Assembly (NCBI GenBank): GCA_016742215.1
Contig: JACVCC010000001.1
Location: 62,001 to 126,000 of the forward strand
Origin: Brevundimonas sp.
GTDB taxonomy: Bacteria > Pseudomonadota > Alphaproteobacteria > Caulobacterales > Caulobacteraceae
Reading direction: 5' to 3'
DNA: 64,000 nt
Under the pieces are notes generated by a model. It was not told where the DNA came from, did no database searches, and was given only the letters and a program-made list of their open reading frames with translations. The first letter of the stretch is position 1. Each line of letters starts with the position of its first letter. Position numbers and translations under genes: made by a program. This document shows positions 51,469 to 60,227 of the stretch, one piece after another.

Positions 51469-51675
51469 ATGAACGAGGCGCTCTGGATCGCGACGGCGAG
51501 TGATTTTCTCACGAAGCACTGGTGCCTGACGCCTGCCGATGCTGGATTAACCGAAGCCGAACTGGTGAGGGCTTGGCGCGATGGCGAAACCCCTTTGGAG
51601 TTCGTGACTTGGTTCGCCGAAAAGTATGACTTGATCCGGTACGAGCCCAACCCGTTCCGACCAGAGAAGTTCTAG
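51469..51675 (+). CDS. Unknown 68-residue protein in the low-GC3 island
   Basis: 68 residues from ATG with AGGGGG nine bases upstream. It is mixed acidic and hydrophobic (SDFLTKHWCLTPADAGLTEAEL, then EFVTWFAEKYDLIRYEPNPF). About a quarter of its codons end in A or T (for example AGT, GAT, TTT, TTA, GAA), compared with very few in neighbours, which suggests recent arrival. No family recognised. Its stop overlaps the convergent DUF3883 gene by four bases. Confidence 0.7.
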   Translation: MNEALWIATASDFLTKHWCLTPADAGLTEAELVRAWRDGETPLEFVTWFAEKYDLIRYEPNPFRPEKF

Positions 51676-52628
51676 AAGCTGGCCCGCCACGTTTCGGGGG
51701 ACAGTCGAACCACGTCCCCTAGCGGTGGCCGGAGCGCGAAGAGCTTCATGTCCGCCGCTGCGTCAAAGACACGGCACAGCCGATAGCGTTCTGGCTCCTC
51801 GTCGCTGAAGGCGCGTTCATTGCGGCTCAGGAAGAAGTCCGTTCGCGCGCCGCCCCGCGTGGTCTTCACTTCGATGAAGCGCTCTTCCCCAGAGGTCGGG
51901 TCGAAGGAGCGGATGTCGTAACCCGCACCGTCGCCTCGTTCCTCGCTGGTCCATTCGACACGCTTGGCGAGGTCCATGCGGTCCGCCTCGATCAGCCCGG
52001 CGATTTCGCGATCATAGATGTGCAGTTCACCGACACGACCCAAAGTGCGATTGCGCGCGTCGCGCGCGGCGGGGTCGAACTTCCGAACAAGTCGCTGCAA
52101 GCCTGCGGGGCGTGGTTGTGCCTCGCCGAGTAGCGGAGGAGGCACAAGGATGATTGGCGGGAGCTTGGATGCTTCACCTTCACCAACTTCTCTCGGATGC
52201 GCAGACGTGAACGGGGCGCCTTCGGACGCCACGCCAATGGTGGCCCGCAGGGCTCTGTCAGGTTCGGTGTTGCCTGCCCGACGCTGAACGAAGCTGAGCA
52301 GCCGGGCTTCGCCGATCGACCACGCCTCGGGGTGCTGCGACAGATAGCGATCAACGGCGCCGAAGATTGCGCCTTGGAAGTTTCTCGCCGGCTTGTATCC
52401 GTCGATGATCGGGAGCCCGAGTTCACTGAGCGCCGCCGACAGGTTCATGTGCTTCAGTTCGATGGAACCGGGTTTGCGCCCGGTCAGTCCGATCAGGGCG
52501 CGGCGATGCTCGGACTTGTTGTACCTCTCGCCCGCATGTTCTGCGGCAAGCATGGCGAAGTAGTCGGCGACGATGGCGTCCAGTTCGTCGTCTTGCCAGT
52601 TGGTGCCTGTCTTGGATTCGTCGATCAC
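51672..52628 (-). CDS. DUF3883-containing protein, predicted PD-(D/E)xK-like nuclease
   Basis: 318 residues. The N-terminal 100 residues (NWQDDELDAIVADYFAMLAAE, then YNKSEHRRALIGLTGRKPGSIELKHMNLSA) are a module found in several restriction-like proteins. The C-terminal DUF3883 has GRVGELHIYDREIAGL, GDGAGYDIRSFD and ERFIEVKTTRGGARTDFFLSRNE. The Glu, Asp and Glu-x-Lys set matches the restriction-endonuclease-like fold. It is likely a DNA nuclease or a decoy of one. It is unlinked to a methylase or helicase. GC in third codon positions is lower than in the neighbours. Confidence 0.82.
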   Translation of the reverse strand: MIDESKTGTNWQDDELDAIVADYFAMLAAEHAGERYNKSEHRRALIGLTGRKPGSIELKHMNLSAALSELGLPIIDGYKPARNFQGAIFGAVDRYLSQHPEAWSIGEARLLSFVQRRAGNTEPDRALRATIGVASEGAPFTSAHPREVGEGEASKLPPIILVPPPLLGEAQPRPAGLQRLVRKFDPAARDARNRTLGRVGELHIYDREIAGLIEADRMDLAKRVEWTSEERGDGAGYDIRSFDPTSGEERFIEVKTTRGGARTDFFLSRNERAFSDEEPERYRLCRVFDAAADMKLFALRPPLGDVVRLSPETWRASF

Positions 52629-52649
52629 CGCGCCCCCGCTTCGGCCAGG

Positions 52650-52757
52650 TTAGGCGGCATCGCTCAAGAAAATCCAGAGCCGGATTTGGAAGGCTTCATC
52701 GCCAAGGCGATGGCCGAGCAATGGACCCTCGCCGCCGCCGCCGCCCGGTCGAGCTAG
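52650..52757 (+). other. Possible 3' remnant of a lost gene
   Basis: A short plus-strand stretch reads ENPEPDLEGFIAKAMAEQW, then an Ala-rich end and TAG. It looks protein-like but has no start or upstream coding part that I can find; the upstream frame is antisense to the DUF3883 gene. It may mark the edge of an insertion or deletion. Family not recognised. Confidence 0.25.
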
Positions 52758-52762
52758 CCGAT

Positions 52763-52798
52763 GCATCCATTGCATCGATTGCATCGATTGCATCACTC
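52763..52798. repeat. 9-base tandem repeat, four units
   Basis: GCATCCATT, GCATCGATT, GCATCGATT, GCATCACTC follow each other without gaps. The A/T-rich units stand out from the surrounding sequence. It is too short and lacks spacers, so it is not a CRISPR. Confidence 0.85.
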
Positions 52799-52807
52799 GC
52801 AACGGCG

Positions 52808-52828
52808 CCCTCGGCCGCGGGGCGAGGG
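52808..52828 (-). terminator. GC hairpin after the 41-residue frame
   Basis: CCCTCG / CGAGGG arms around a nine-base loop, directly after the stop of the 41-residue frame. No T-run follows on the minus strand, so support is modest. Confidence 0.35.
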
Positions 52829-52954
52829 TCAGCCCAGCTTCCGCAACGCCCGGTCCATCCGGCCCAGCATGACGGCGAAACCGAGGATCAGGGCGGCGTC
52901 GATGGTCCAGCCGGTCAGGGGGCGCAGGAGCGGAAGGAGGTCCGGGTCGATCAC
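52829..52954 (-). CDS. Possible 41-residue membrane peptide downstream of the M13 peptidase
   Basis: From GTG five bases after the M13 stop, 41 residues (IDPDLLPLLRPLTGWTIDAALILGFAVMLG, Arg/Lys end) with one weak transmembrane stretch. Codons end almost always in G or C, as in real genes here. An AGGA lies 13 bases upstream, inside the M13 end. It may be translated by coupling. Nothing known. Confidence 0.4.
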   Translation of the reverse strand: MIDPDLLPLLRPLTGWTIDAALILGFAVMLGRMDRALRKLG

Positions 52955-52959
52955 GGCGG

Positions 52960-54912
52960 CTACCAGATCCTGACCCGCTGCTCCGGCGGCAGGTACAGGG
53001 GATCGCCGGGCCGGATGTCGAAGGCGGCGTACCAGGCGTCGTGGTTGCGGACCGTGGCGGCGCGGTATGGACCGGGGGCGTGGTTGTCGGTGGCGAACTG
53101 GCGGCGGGCGCCGGCCTCGGTCTGCAGCCTGCGCCAGCGTCGGGCGAAGGCGAGGAAGAAGCGCTGGTCCCCTGTCAGGCCGTCGATGACCGTGTCGGGG
53201 CGGCCGTTCAGGGAGAGCTTGTAGGCGTCGTAAGCGACATTCAGGCCGGCGAGGTCGGCGGCGGTCTCTGACAGGACCCGGTCGGGCGTCACGCACAGGT
53301 CGGGCTTCAGGCAGTAGGCGGCCAGCTGGGCGTGCAGGGGGGCGACGGCGGCGTCGTAAGCGGCGCGGTCGGCGTCGCTCCACCAGCGGACGAGGCGACC
53401 TTCCGGGTCGTAGTCGGCGCCGATGGGATCGAAGGTGTGGCCGACCTCGTGGGCCAGTCCGGCGCCGGCCGAGCCGTAGTTGGAGGCGGCGTCTCCGGCG
53501 GGGTCGAAATACGGCGGCTGCAGGATGCCGGCGGTGAACTGCATGGTGTTGGGGCTGAAGTTCAGTATGGCCCCGACGCGGTGCGGCAGGAGCGAGCCCC
53601 AGTCGTCCATGTCGACCGGCTGGTCGAGGCGGGCCCGCTCGCGGCGCAAGGCCGAGACCTCGGCCCGGCGCAGGTTGGCGTAGGCCTCGTCGCGGCGGAT
53701 GACGAGGTCCGAGGTGTCGAGCCAGCGATCCGGGTGGCCGACGTCGACCTTTAGGGTGTCGAGCTTTGCGAGGGCCGTGGCGCTGGCCTCGGGGCTGAGG
53801 AAGGAGGCGGCGGTCAGGCGGGCGCGCCAGGCGGTGAGGATGTGGGTGACCAAGTCCTCGGCCGCGGCCTTCGAGGCGGGCGGGAAGTGGTCGGCGGCCC
53901 ACAGGCGGGACAGGTCCTGACCCAGATGGGTCTCGACCACCTCCAGCGCGACGGCGGGGCGTTGCGGCGGGGCTCCGTCGGGTCCGGCGAAGGCCTGACG
54001 GAAGGCGACAGGCAGGGCGGCCGCATACCGGCCCAGGTGGTGGTAGGTCAGATAGTCCCGCCACGCCTCGACCGGCTGGTCGGCGACGAGGGCGGCCAGA
54101 CCCGTGACGGCCGAGGGGTGCCAGACGTTGAAGTCCGCCTGCCGCTCCAGCCCGGCGGCGGTCAGCCAGGCGCTCCAGTCCATGCCGGGGGCGCGGGCGG
54201 CGAGGTCGGCGCGGGTCCACGGATTGTCGGTGGCGTGCGGGTCCGAGGCTTGTTCGGCCGGGGCGTGGGTGCGGGCGAGGGCGCGCTCCAGGGCGACGAC
54301 CCGGTCGGCCCGGGCTTGGGGCCGGTCGAGGCCGGCGAGGGTGAGGACGGCGGCGATCCGAGCGCGGTACGCAGCGGACGGCAGCTCGGCGCGGAGGGCG
54401 TCCGCCGGAAGGCCGAGCCCGCCCTGCATCAGGTGGGGCACGACGCGGGCCTCGCGCGGGCTCTGGTGGAACCAGACGCCCAGCACGCCGGGCGTGCGGC
54501 TGTTCGTTCCGTCGTCCAGCGACAGGCTGGCGCCGAGATACGCGGACAGCCCCGCCCGGTCCCGGATCGCGGCGATGGCGGCGAGGTCGGCGGCGAGCGG
54601 CTCCAGCCCGCGGGCTTCGATGGCTTCCGTGCCGGTGAGGCTGGAGTACAGGTCGCCGACGCGCTGCGCGGCGGGCGAGGTCGGGGCGCGGACGGCCTCG
54701 GCGAGCAGCTCGCGCACCTGCCCGGCCGCCCGCTCGCGCAGCAGGGCCGTCGTGCCGAGCGCCGCCTCGCCCTCGGGCATGGGCGTGGTCCGGTACCAGT
54801 CGGCATTGGCGAAAGCGTCGAAGTCCGCGCCCGGCCGGAGCTCCTGCGCCGGGGCGGGCCCGGCGAGCAGGGCGGCGGAGATCAGGGCCGTGGTCAGGAG
54901 CAGGCTACGCAT
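52960..54912 (-). CDS. M13 (neprilysin-type) zinc metallopeptidase, exported
   Basis: 650 residues. Signal peptide 1-22 (ending GPAPAQ). The M13 N-terminal signature FDAFANADWYRTTPMPEGE is present. The zinc site is AGLAHEVGHTFDPIGADYD (HExxH), and the third ligand lies in LSETAADLAGLNVAYDAYK (ExxxD). The C-terminal DNHAPGPYRAATVRNHDAWYAAFDI block agrees. It would be a periplasmic peptidase acting on short peptides. Its start overlaps the end of the isochorismatase gene by eight bases, so the two are probably co-translated. Confidence 0.93.
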   Translation of the reverse strand: MRSLLLTTALISAALLAGPAPAQELRPGADFDAFANADWYRTTPMPEGEAALGTTALLRERAAGQVRELLAEAVRAPTSPAAQRVGDLYSSLTGTEAIEARGLEPLAADLAAIAAIRDRAGLSAYLGASLSLDDGTNSRTPGVLGVWFHQSPREARVVPHLMQGGLGLPADALRAELPSAAYRARIAAVLTLAGLDRPQARADRVVALERALARTHAPAEQASDPHATDNPWTRADLAARAPGMDWSAWLTAAGLERQADFNVWHPSAVTGLAALVADQPVEAWRDYLTYHHLGRYAAALPVAFRQAFAGPDGAPPQRPAVALEVVETHLGQDLSRLWAADHFPPASKAAAEDLVTHILTAWRARLTAASFLSPEASATALAKLDTLKVDVGHPDRWLDTSDLVIRRDEAYANLRRAEVSALRRERARLDQPVDMDDWGSLLPHRVGAILNFSPNTMQFTAGILQPPYFDPAGDAASNYGSAGAGLAHEVGHTFDPIGADYDPEGRLVRWWSDADRAAYDAAVAPLHAQLAAYCLKPDLCVTPDRVLSETAADLAGLNVAYDAYKLSLNGRPDTVIDGLTGDQRFFLAFARRWRRLQTEAGARRQFATDNHAPGPYRAATVRNHDAWYAAFDIRPGDPLYLPPEQRVRIW

Positions 54913-55504
54913 GGACGGTCTCCGGAGCGAGGACGGCGAGAAGGGCGCAGGTGTCGGTGACGGTGGCGAACTCGCCGTTCAGATCGGACAGGGCGGCGTC
55001 GTGGACCTCGTCCGCGCCGCGGGGCCGTCCGTCGATGTGGGTCGAGGCGAAGGCGGCGGCGGCGTCGGCGACCACGAGCGTCCGGAAGCCGAGGTTGGCG
55101 GCCATCCGTGCGGTCGTGGATACGCAATGGTTGGTGGTCAGGCCGACCAGAACCACGCAGCCTATGGCCTGCGCCAGGAGCCAGGTTTCCAGACCCGTGC
55201 CGATGAACCCGCTGTTGACCGACTTCAGGAAGACGGGCTCCGCCGGCAGGGGGCGCGTCTCCGGCTTCGGGGCGTGCCCTGGCTGGCCGAGCCGCATCCG
55301 CCCGTCCGGCGCCGGAGAGGCATGATGGATATGAACGACTGGCGCGCTCCGCTGTCGCCAGGCATCCAGCAGCCGCCGGACGTTCGTTTCCAGCGTCGGA
55401 TTGTTGCGAGGCCCCCAGGCCGGATCGTCGAAGCCCAGCTGCATGTCGATGACCAGCAGGGCGACAGTCTCTTGCGGTCGGATCAGGTGATGGTCGGCCG
55501 ACAT
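54905..55504 (-). CDS. Isochorismatase-like cysteine hydrolase
   Basis: 199 residues from ATG (MSADHHLIRPQETVALLVIDMQLGF). Catalytic residues are Asp in VIDMQLGF, Lys in FLKSVNSGF and Cys in TTNHCVSTTARM, the D-K-C triad of the nicotinamidase/isochorismatase superfamily. It is similar to N-carbamoyl or amide hydrolases; the substrate is not known. The longer frame is antisense to the Lrp gene and excluded. It is divergent from the Lrp-family regulator, which likely controls it. Confidence 0.9.
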   Translation of the reverse strand: MSADHHLIRPQETVALLVIDMQLGFDDPAWGPRNNPTLETNVRRLLDAWRQRSAPVVHIHHASPAPDGRMRLGQPGHAPKPETRPLPAEPVFLKSVNSGFIGTGLETWLLAQAIGCVVLVGLTTNHCVSTTARMAANLGFRTLVVADAAAAFASTHIDGRPRGADEVHDAALSDLNGEFATVTDTCALLAVLAPETVHA

Positions 55505-55557
55505 CTTGCGCGCTCTCAGTTCGCAGCGGATTGTGCGGCCCGAAGCGCCCCGTCGCC

Positions 55558-56055
55558 ATGAACAAGGCGGCCGATGACCATTGCGAAATGACTGAAAATC
55601 GACGGATGCCTGGTCGGATCGAAGGTGCGCGGGACGCTGTGGACGAGGCTCTGCTCGGCCTGTTGTCCGCGAACGCGCGCGTGACCCTGACCGCGCTTGC
55701 CCAGAAGCTGAACCTGTCACGCACGGCGGTGCAGGCGCGGATGGCCCGGCTGGAGCGCGACGGCGTGATCCTCGGCTACCACGCCGCCATCGCTCCGCCG
55801 AAGCCGGTCGGGGAGGGCGAGGTGCTGGAGGCGATCCTGTCCCTGACCTTCAGCCGCCGGCCCTGCGCACCGGTAGTGGCGATGTTCCGGCACTGGCCCG
55901 AGATCGAGCGCTATTACTCCGTCACCGGACCTCTGGACGGCTATGTGATCGTGCGCGTGGCGGGACCGCAGGCGCTGTCGGCGCTGGTGGATCGCTTCAG
56001 CGCCGTCGAAGGCGTGGACGCTGTCCGCTGTGCGGTCGTGCTGAAGTCCGTCTGA
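55558..56055 (+). CDS. Lrp/AsnC-family regulator
   Basis: 165 residues from the ATG of MNKAADDHCEMT; ATGs at 55588 and 55606 are alternatives, none with a good Shine-Dalgarno. Helix-turn-helix: DEALLGLLSANARVTLTALAQKLNLSRTAVQARMARLERDGVILGYHA. A RAM/AsnC ligand domain follows (YYSVTGPLDGYVIVRVAGPQALSALVDRF). Divergent from the isochorismatase-M13 operon over 53 bases; probably its regulator, likely sensing an amino acid or amide. Confidence 0.9.
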   Translation: MNKAADDHCEMTENRRMPGRIEGARDAVDEALLGLLSANARVTLTALAQKLNLSRTAVQARMARLERDGVILGYHAAIAPPKPVGEGEVLEAILSLTFSRRPCAPVVAMFRHWPEIERYYSVTGPLDGYVIVRVAGPQALSALVDRFSAVEGVDAVRCAVVLKSV

Positions 56056-56156
56056 CCAATAAGTAATGAACCGGAGGGCCATCCGGCCTTGCTCCCGGTG
56101 AAGCCTCGCCCCTAGTCTGCGCCGTCCTCGGGGGAGGGCGACAGGGAGGTGCGTGG

Positions 56157-56867
56157 TTGTACGGCGTTGCGGGACTCATTCTGGCGGGCGTGATCGCGGG
56201 GCAGCAGACGCCGCCGATCTTCCAGCCCGGCGCGCCGGGCGCGCCGTCGCGGATCATCTCCGCCGAGCAGGCCCGCGTGCTGGGACAGACCACCTTCACC
56301 GAAGCCGACGTCGCCTTCATGCAGCACATGATCGTCCATCACGCCCAGGCGGTGGAGATGGTCGAGCTTCAGAAGACCCGCGGCGAGAACGCCCGGGTCA
56401 ATCTGCTGGGCCGCCGCATCGCCCTGAGCCAGGAGGCCGAGATGGAGCTGATGCGTGGCTGGCTGACCGAGCGGGGGCAGCTTCTGGAAATGCAGGGCAT
56501 GGATCACGGTTCGCACGGAGCCATGGACCACGGCGCGCACGCGGGCCACGGGGCGCCGAGCGCCGAGGACACCCCGGTCATGGCCGGCATGCTGACGCCG
56601 CGCCAGATGCGCGCGCTGGCCGCCGCCAGCGGCGCTGAATTCGACCGCCTGTTCCTGACAGGGATGATCCAGCACCATCAGGGCGCCATCGACATGGTGC
56701 GCGATCTGATGAGCACGCCCGACGCCGCCGAGGACACCGTACTCAGCGACTTCGCCACCTCCGTGGTCGGGGATCAGTCCGCCGAGATTCTGCGGATGCA
56801 GTCCCTGCTGTCCGACCTCGGCCCCGCCCATCAACCTGACCACTCGCATTCCCATCACCAGCACTGA
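56157..56867 (+). CDS. DUF305 ferritin-like exported protein
   Basis: 236 residues from TTG, with GGGAGG seven bases before it. Short N-terminal hydrophobic leader (YGVAGLILAGVIAG). Two DUF305 helical halves (about 45-110 and 155-220) contain MQHMIVHHAQAVEM and MIQHHQGAIDM, whose His/Met residues may bind metal. The linker is His/Met/Gly-rich (MDHGSHGAMDHGAHAGHG) and the tail HSHSHHQH. Periplasmic, possibly copper related. It runs into the next gene after ten bases. Confidence 0.88.
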   Translation: MYGVAGLILAGVIAGQQTPPIFQPGAPGAPSRIISAEQARVLGQTTFTEADVAFMQHMIVHHAQAVEMVELQKTRGENARVNLLGRRIALSQEAEMELMRGWLTERGQLLEMQGMDHGSHGAMDHGAHAGHGAPSAEDTPVMAGMLTPRQMRALAAASGAEFDRLFLTGMIQHHQGAIDMVRDLMSTPDAAEDTVLSDFATSVVGDQSAEILRMQSLLSDLGPAHQPDHSHSHHQH

Positions 56868-56877
56868 AAGACCGGCC

Positions 56878-58716
56878 ATGACCGTCCGTCGCCTTCTGCT
56901 TTCCTCAGCCGCCGCGCTGACCGTTCTGGCCGCAGGGAGCGCAGCGCTCGCCCAGGCCGCCCCGCCGCAGGCCCAGCCGGTCCAGGCTGATGCACGCTCG
57001 GCCCTGTCGGCGGGCCTCGAGAATGCTGGTCAGGCCGCGCGCGGCATGACGTTGGAACATGCCCTGCCGCACGCGCCGGGCTTCAGCACCTCGGAGACCA
57101 TGTTCTCGCCGCCGCGCAATCGCGAGGAGGGCGAGGCCATGATGGCGTCGGCCCGCGGCAACCCGGGCTTCAGCCCGCTGGGCATGGCCAATACCGACAT
57201 GGCGGTGTCGAACGGCAAGCTGTTCGTCGGCAACTTCAACGGCTTCAACGCCTACGATCTGTCAGGCGGCGAGCCCCGTCTGGCCATGTCGGTGGTCTGC
57301 CCCGGCGGTCAGGGCGACGTGTCGGTGCACGGCAACCTGCTGTTCATGTCGGTCGAGGAGAACCGCGGCCGTCTGGACTGCGGCACGGCCACGACCACGG
57401 GTGACGTGGTGGCCGAGCGCTTCCGCGGCGTGCGCATCTTCGACATCAGCGATCTGAACGCCCCGCGCCAGATCGCGGCGGTGCAGACCTGCCGTGGTTC
57501 GCACACCCATACCCTGCTGCCGCATCCAACCGATCCGAACGTGCTGTACGTCTATGGTCAGGGGACTTCGGACGTTCGCAAGACGGCCGAGCTGGACATC
57601 TGCACCGACGGTCAGCCTGACCAGAACCCCGAGACGGCCCTGTTCTCGATCGATGTGATCAAGGTCGAGCTGGACAACCCGTCGGCGGCCCGGATCGTGA
57701 ACCGTCCGCGCATCTTCGCCGACGCCACCACCGGCCGGGTGGCCGGCCTGTGGCGCGGCGGCCGCGCCGGCATCGCCAGCCAGAACACCGCCCAGACCAA
57801 TCAGTGCCACGACATCACCGTTTATCCGGAGATCGGCCTGGCCGGCGGCGCCTGCAGCGGCAACGGCATCCTGCTGGATATCTCGGACCCCGAGAACCCG
57901 CGCCGGACCTCGGACATCTTCGATCCGGACATGGCCTACTGGCACTCGGCCACGTTCAACAACGCCGGCGACAAGGTCGTCTTCACCGACGAGTGGGGCG
58001 GCGGCATCGGTGCGCGCTGCCGCGCCGAGGATCCGGCGACCTGGGGCGCCAACATGGTCGCCACGATCGAGAACCGCACCCTGACCGGCCGCAGCTTCTT
58101 CAAGCTGCCGTCGACGCAGGGATCGACCGAGAACTGTGTGGCTCACAACGGCAATCTGATCCCGGTCCCGGGGCGCGATCTGATGGTGCAGGCCTGGTAC
58201 CAGGGCGGCGTCTCGATCATGGACTTCACCGATCCGGCGCGTCCGATGGAGATCGCCTACTTCGACCGCGGTCCGATCAGCAGCGAGCGCCTGTACGTCG
58301 GCGGGTCGTGGTCGGCCTACTGGTTTAACGGCCGGATCTACTCCAGCGAGATCGCCCGCGGTCTGGACGTGCTGAAGCTTGAGCCGACCGACCAGCTTTC
58401 GGCCGCCGAGATCGCCGTGGCTGAAAGCGTCATGGCGGGTGAGATCAACCCGCAGCTCCAGACCCGCATCAGCTGGGAAGACTCGCCGGACGTGGCCCAG
58501 GCCTATCTGGACCAGCTGAACCGCGCCAACGCCGTCGACGGCGCCGTGGCCGGTCGTGCGGGCGAGGCGATCACGCGCTGGCGCGCCGGCCGGGCGGACA
58601 AGCGCGGAGCGGCGACCCTTGCGACTGATCTGACCGCTGCGGCAGGTCCGGCCACGGGCGCCAACAAGGCGCGTCTGACGGCGCTGGCCGCCGTCTTCCA
58701 GCGCCTGGCGGCCTGA
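56878..58716 (+). CDS. LVIVD-repeat exported beta-propeller-like protein
   Basis: 612 residues. Signal peptide 1-25 (ending SAALAQ). The main part carries beta repeats ending in hydrophobic-Asp strands: FNAYDLSGGEP, VRIFDISDLNAPRQI, ILLDISDPENPRRT, VSIMDFTDPARPMEI, typical of LVIVD (PF08309). Cys residues at several sites suggest disulphides. An Ala-rich helical tail (about 525-610) follows. It is likely a periplasmic or outer-membrane scaffold or metal-linked protein. It is paired with the upstream DUF305 gene, which is a frequent association. Confidence 0.85.
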   Translation: MTVRRLLLSSAAALTVLAAGSAALAQAAPPQAQPVQADARSALSAGLENAGQAARGMTLEHALPHAPGFSTSETMFSPPRNREEGEAMMASARGNPGFSPLGMANTDMAVSNGKLFVGNFNGFNAYDLSGGEPRLAMSVVCPGGQGDVSVHGNLLFMSVEENRGRLDCGTATTTGDVVAERFRGVRIFDISDLNAPRQIAAVQTCRGSHTHTLLPHPTDPNVLYVYGQGTSDVRKTAELDICTDGQPDQNPETALFSIDVIKVELDNPSAARIVNRPRIFADATTGRVAGLWRGGRAGIASQNTAQTNQCHDITVYPEIGLAGGACSGNGILLDISDPENPRRTSDIFDPDMAYWHSATFNNAGDKVVFTDEWGGGIGARCRAEDPATWGANMVATIENRTLTGRSFFKLPSTQGSTENCVAHNGNLIPVPGRDLMVQAWYQGGVSIMDFTDPARPMEIAYFDRGPISSERLYVGGSWSAYWFNGRIYSSEIARGLDVLKLEPTDQLSAAEIAVAESVMAGEINPQLQTRISWEDSPDVAQAYLDQLNRANAVDGAVAGRAGEAITRWRAGRADKRGAATLATDLTAAAGPATGANKARLTALAAVFQRLAA

Positions 58717-58723
58717 TGAAATG

Positions 58724-58751
58724 CCCGCGGCGCCGGATGCGGCGCCGCGGG
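58724..58751. terminator. Stem-loop between convergent genes
   Basis: Perfect 11-base arms CCCGCGGCGCC / GGCGCCGCGGG around a six-base loop, eight bases after the LVIVD stop and seven before the AKR stop. There is no T-run on the plus side; it could still serve both strands. Confidence 0.65.
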
Positions 58752-58758
58752 GTTCGCC

Positions 58759-59745
<987 letters not shown>

Positions 59746-60159
59746 TTACTCCGATACTGACGGCGCGCGGTACTGGGCGTCCGTGACGTGTTCGAGCCAG
59801 TCGACGACCTTGCCGTCCTCGGCTTCCTGAAGGGCGACATGGCTCATGCCCGTGGTGGCCGAGGCGCCGTGCCAGTGGCGTTCGCCGGGCGCGAACCAGA
59901 CAGTGTCGCCGGGGCGGATTTCCTCGACCGGCCCGCCTTCCCGCTGGATCCAGCCGAGACCGGACAGAACGATCAGGGTCTGGCCGCGTGGGTGGGTGTG
60001 CCAGGCCGTTCGCGCGCCCGGCTCGAAGGTGACGACCGCGCCCTGAACGGAGGACGGCGCCTCGGTCGAGAAGGGGTTTTCGATGCGCACCCGGCCGGTG
60101 AAATAGTCGGGGGGGGCGGCGGCGGCCGGCTGCGATCCGTTACGACGGATGGAGGTCAT
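59746..60159 (-). CDS. Small cupin-domain protein
   Basis: 137 residues from ATG with AGGAG seven bases before it. The cupin motifs are WHTHPRGQTLIVLSGLGW and IRPGDTVWFAPGERHWHG, giving the metal-binding His set. An alternative GTG at 60231, in a GTGA overlap with the ADH stop, would add MIPLLSALLLAANAAAGSE as a signal peptide; the stronger Shine-Dalgarno favours the short form. Function unknown, probably metal-dependent and linked to aldehyde or quinone metabolism by context. Confidence 0.88.
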   Translation of the reverse strand: MTSIRRNGSQPAAAAPPDYFTGRVRIENPFSTEAPSSVQGAVVTFEPGARTAWHTHPRGQTLIVLSGLGWIQREGGPVEEIRPGDTVWFAPGERHWHGASATTGMSHVALQEAEDGKVVDWLEHVTDAQYRAPSVSE

Positions 60160-60227
60160 GAAGGTCTCCTGCGGTTCGCTTCCGGCCGCGGCGTTCGCGG
60201 CCAGAAGCAGGGCGGAGAGAAGAGGAA

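Noticed and set aside
52763..52798. CRISPR-like short repeats
   Set aside because: Units are 9 bases, directly adjacent, with no spacers and no cas genes.
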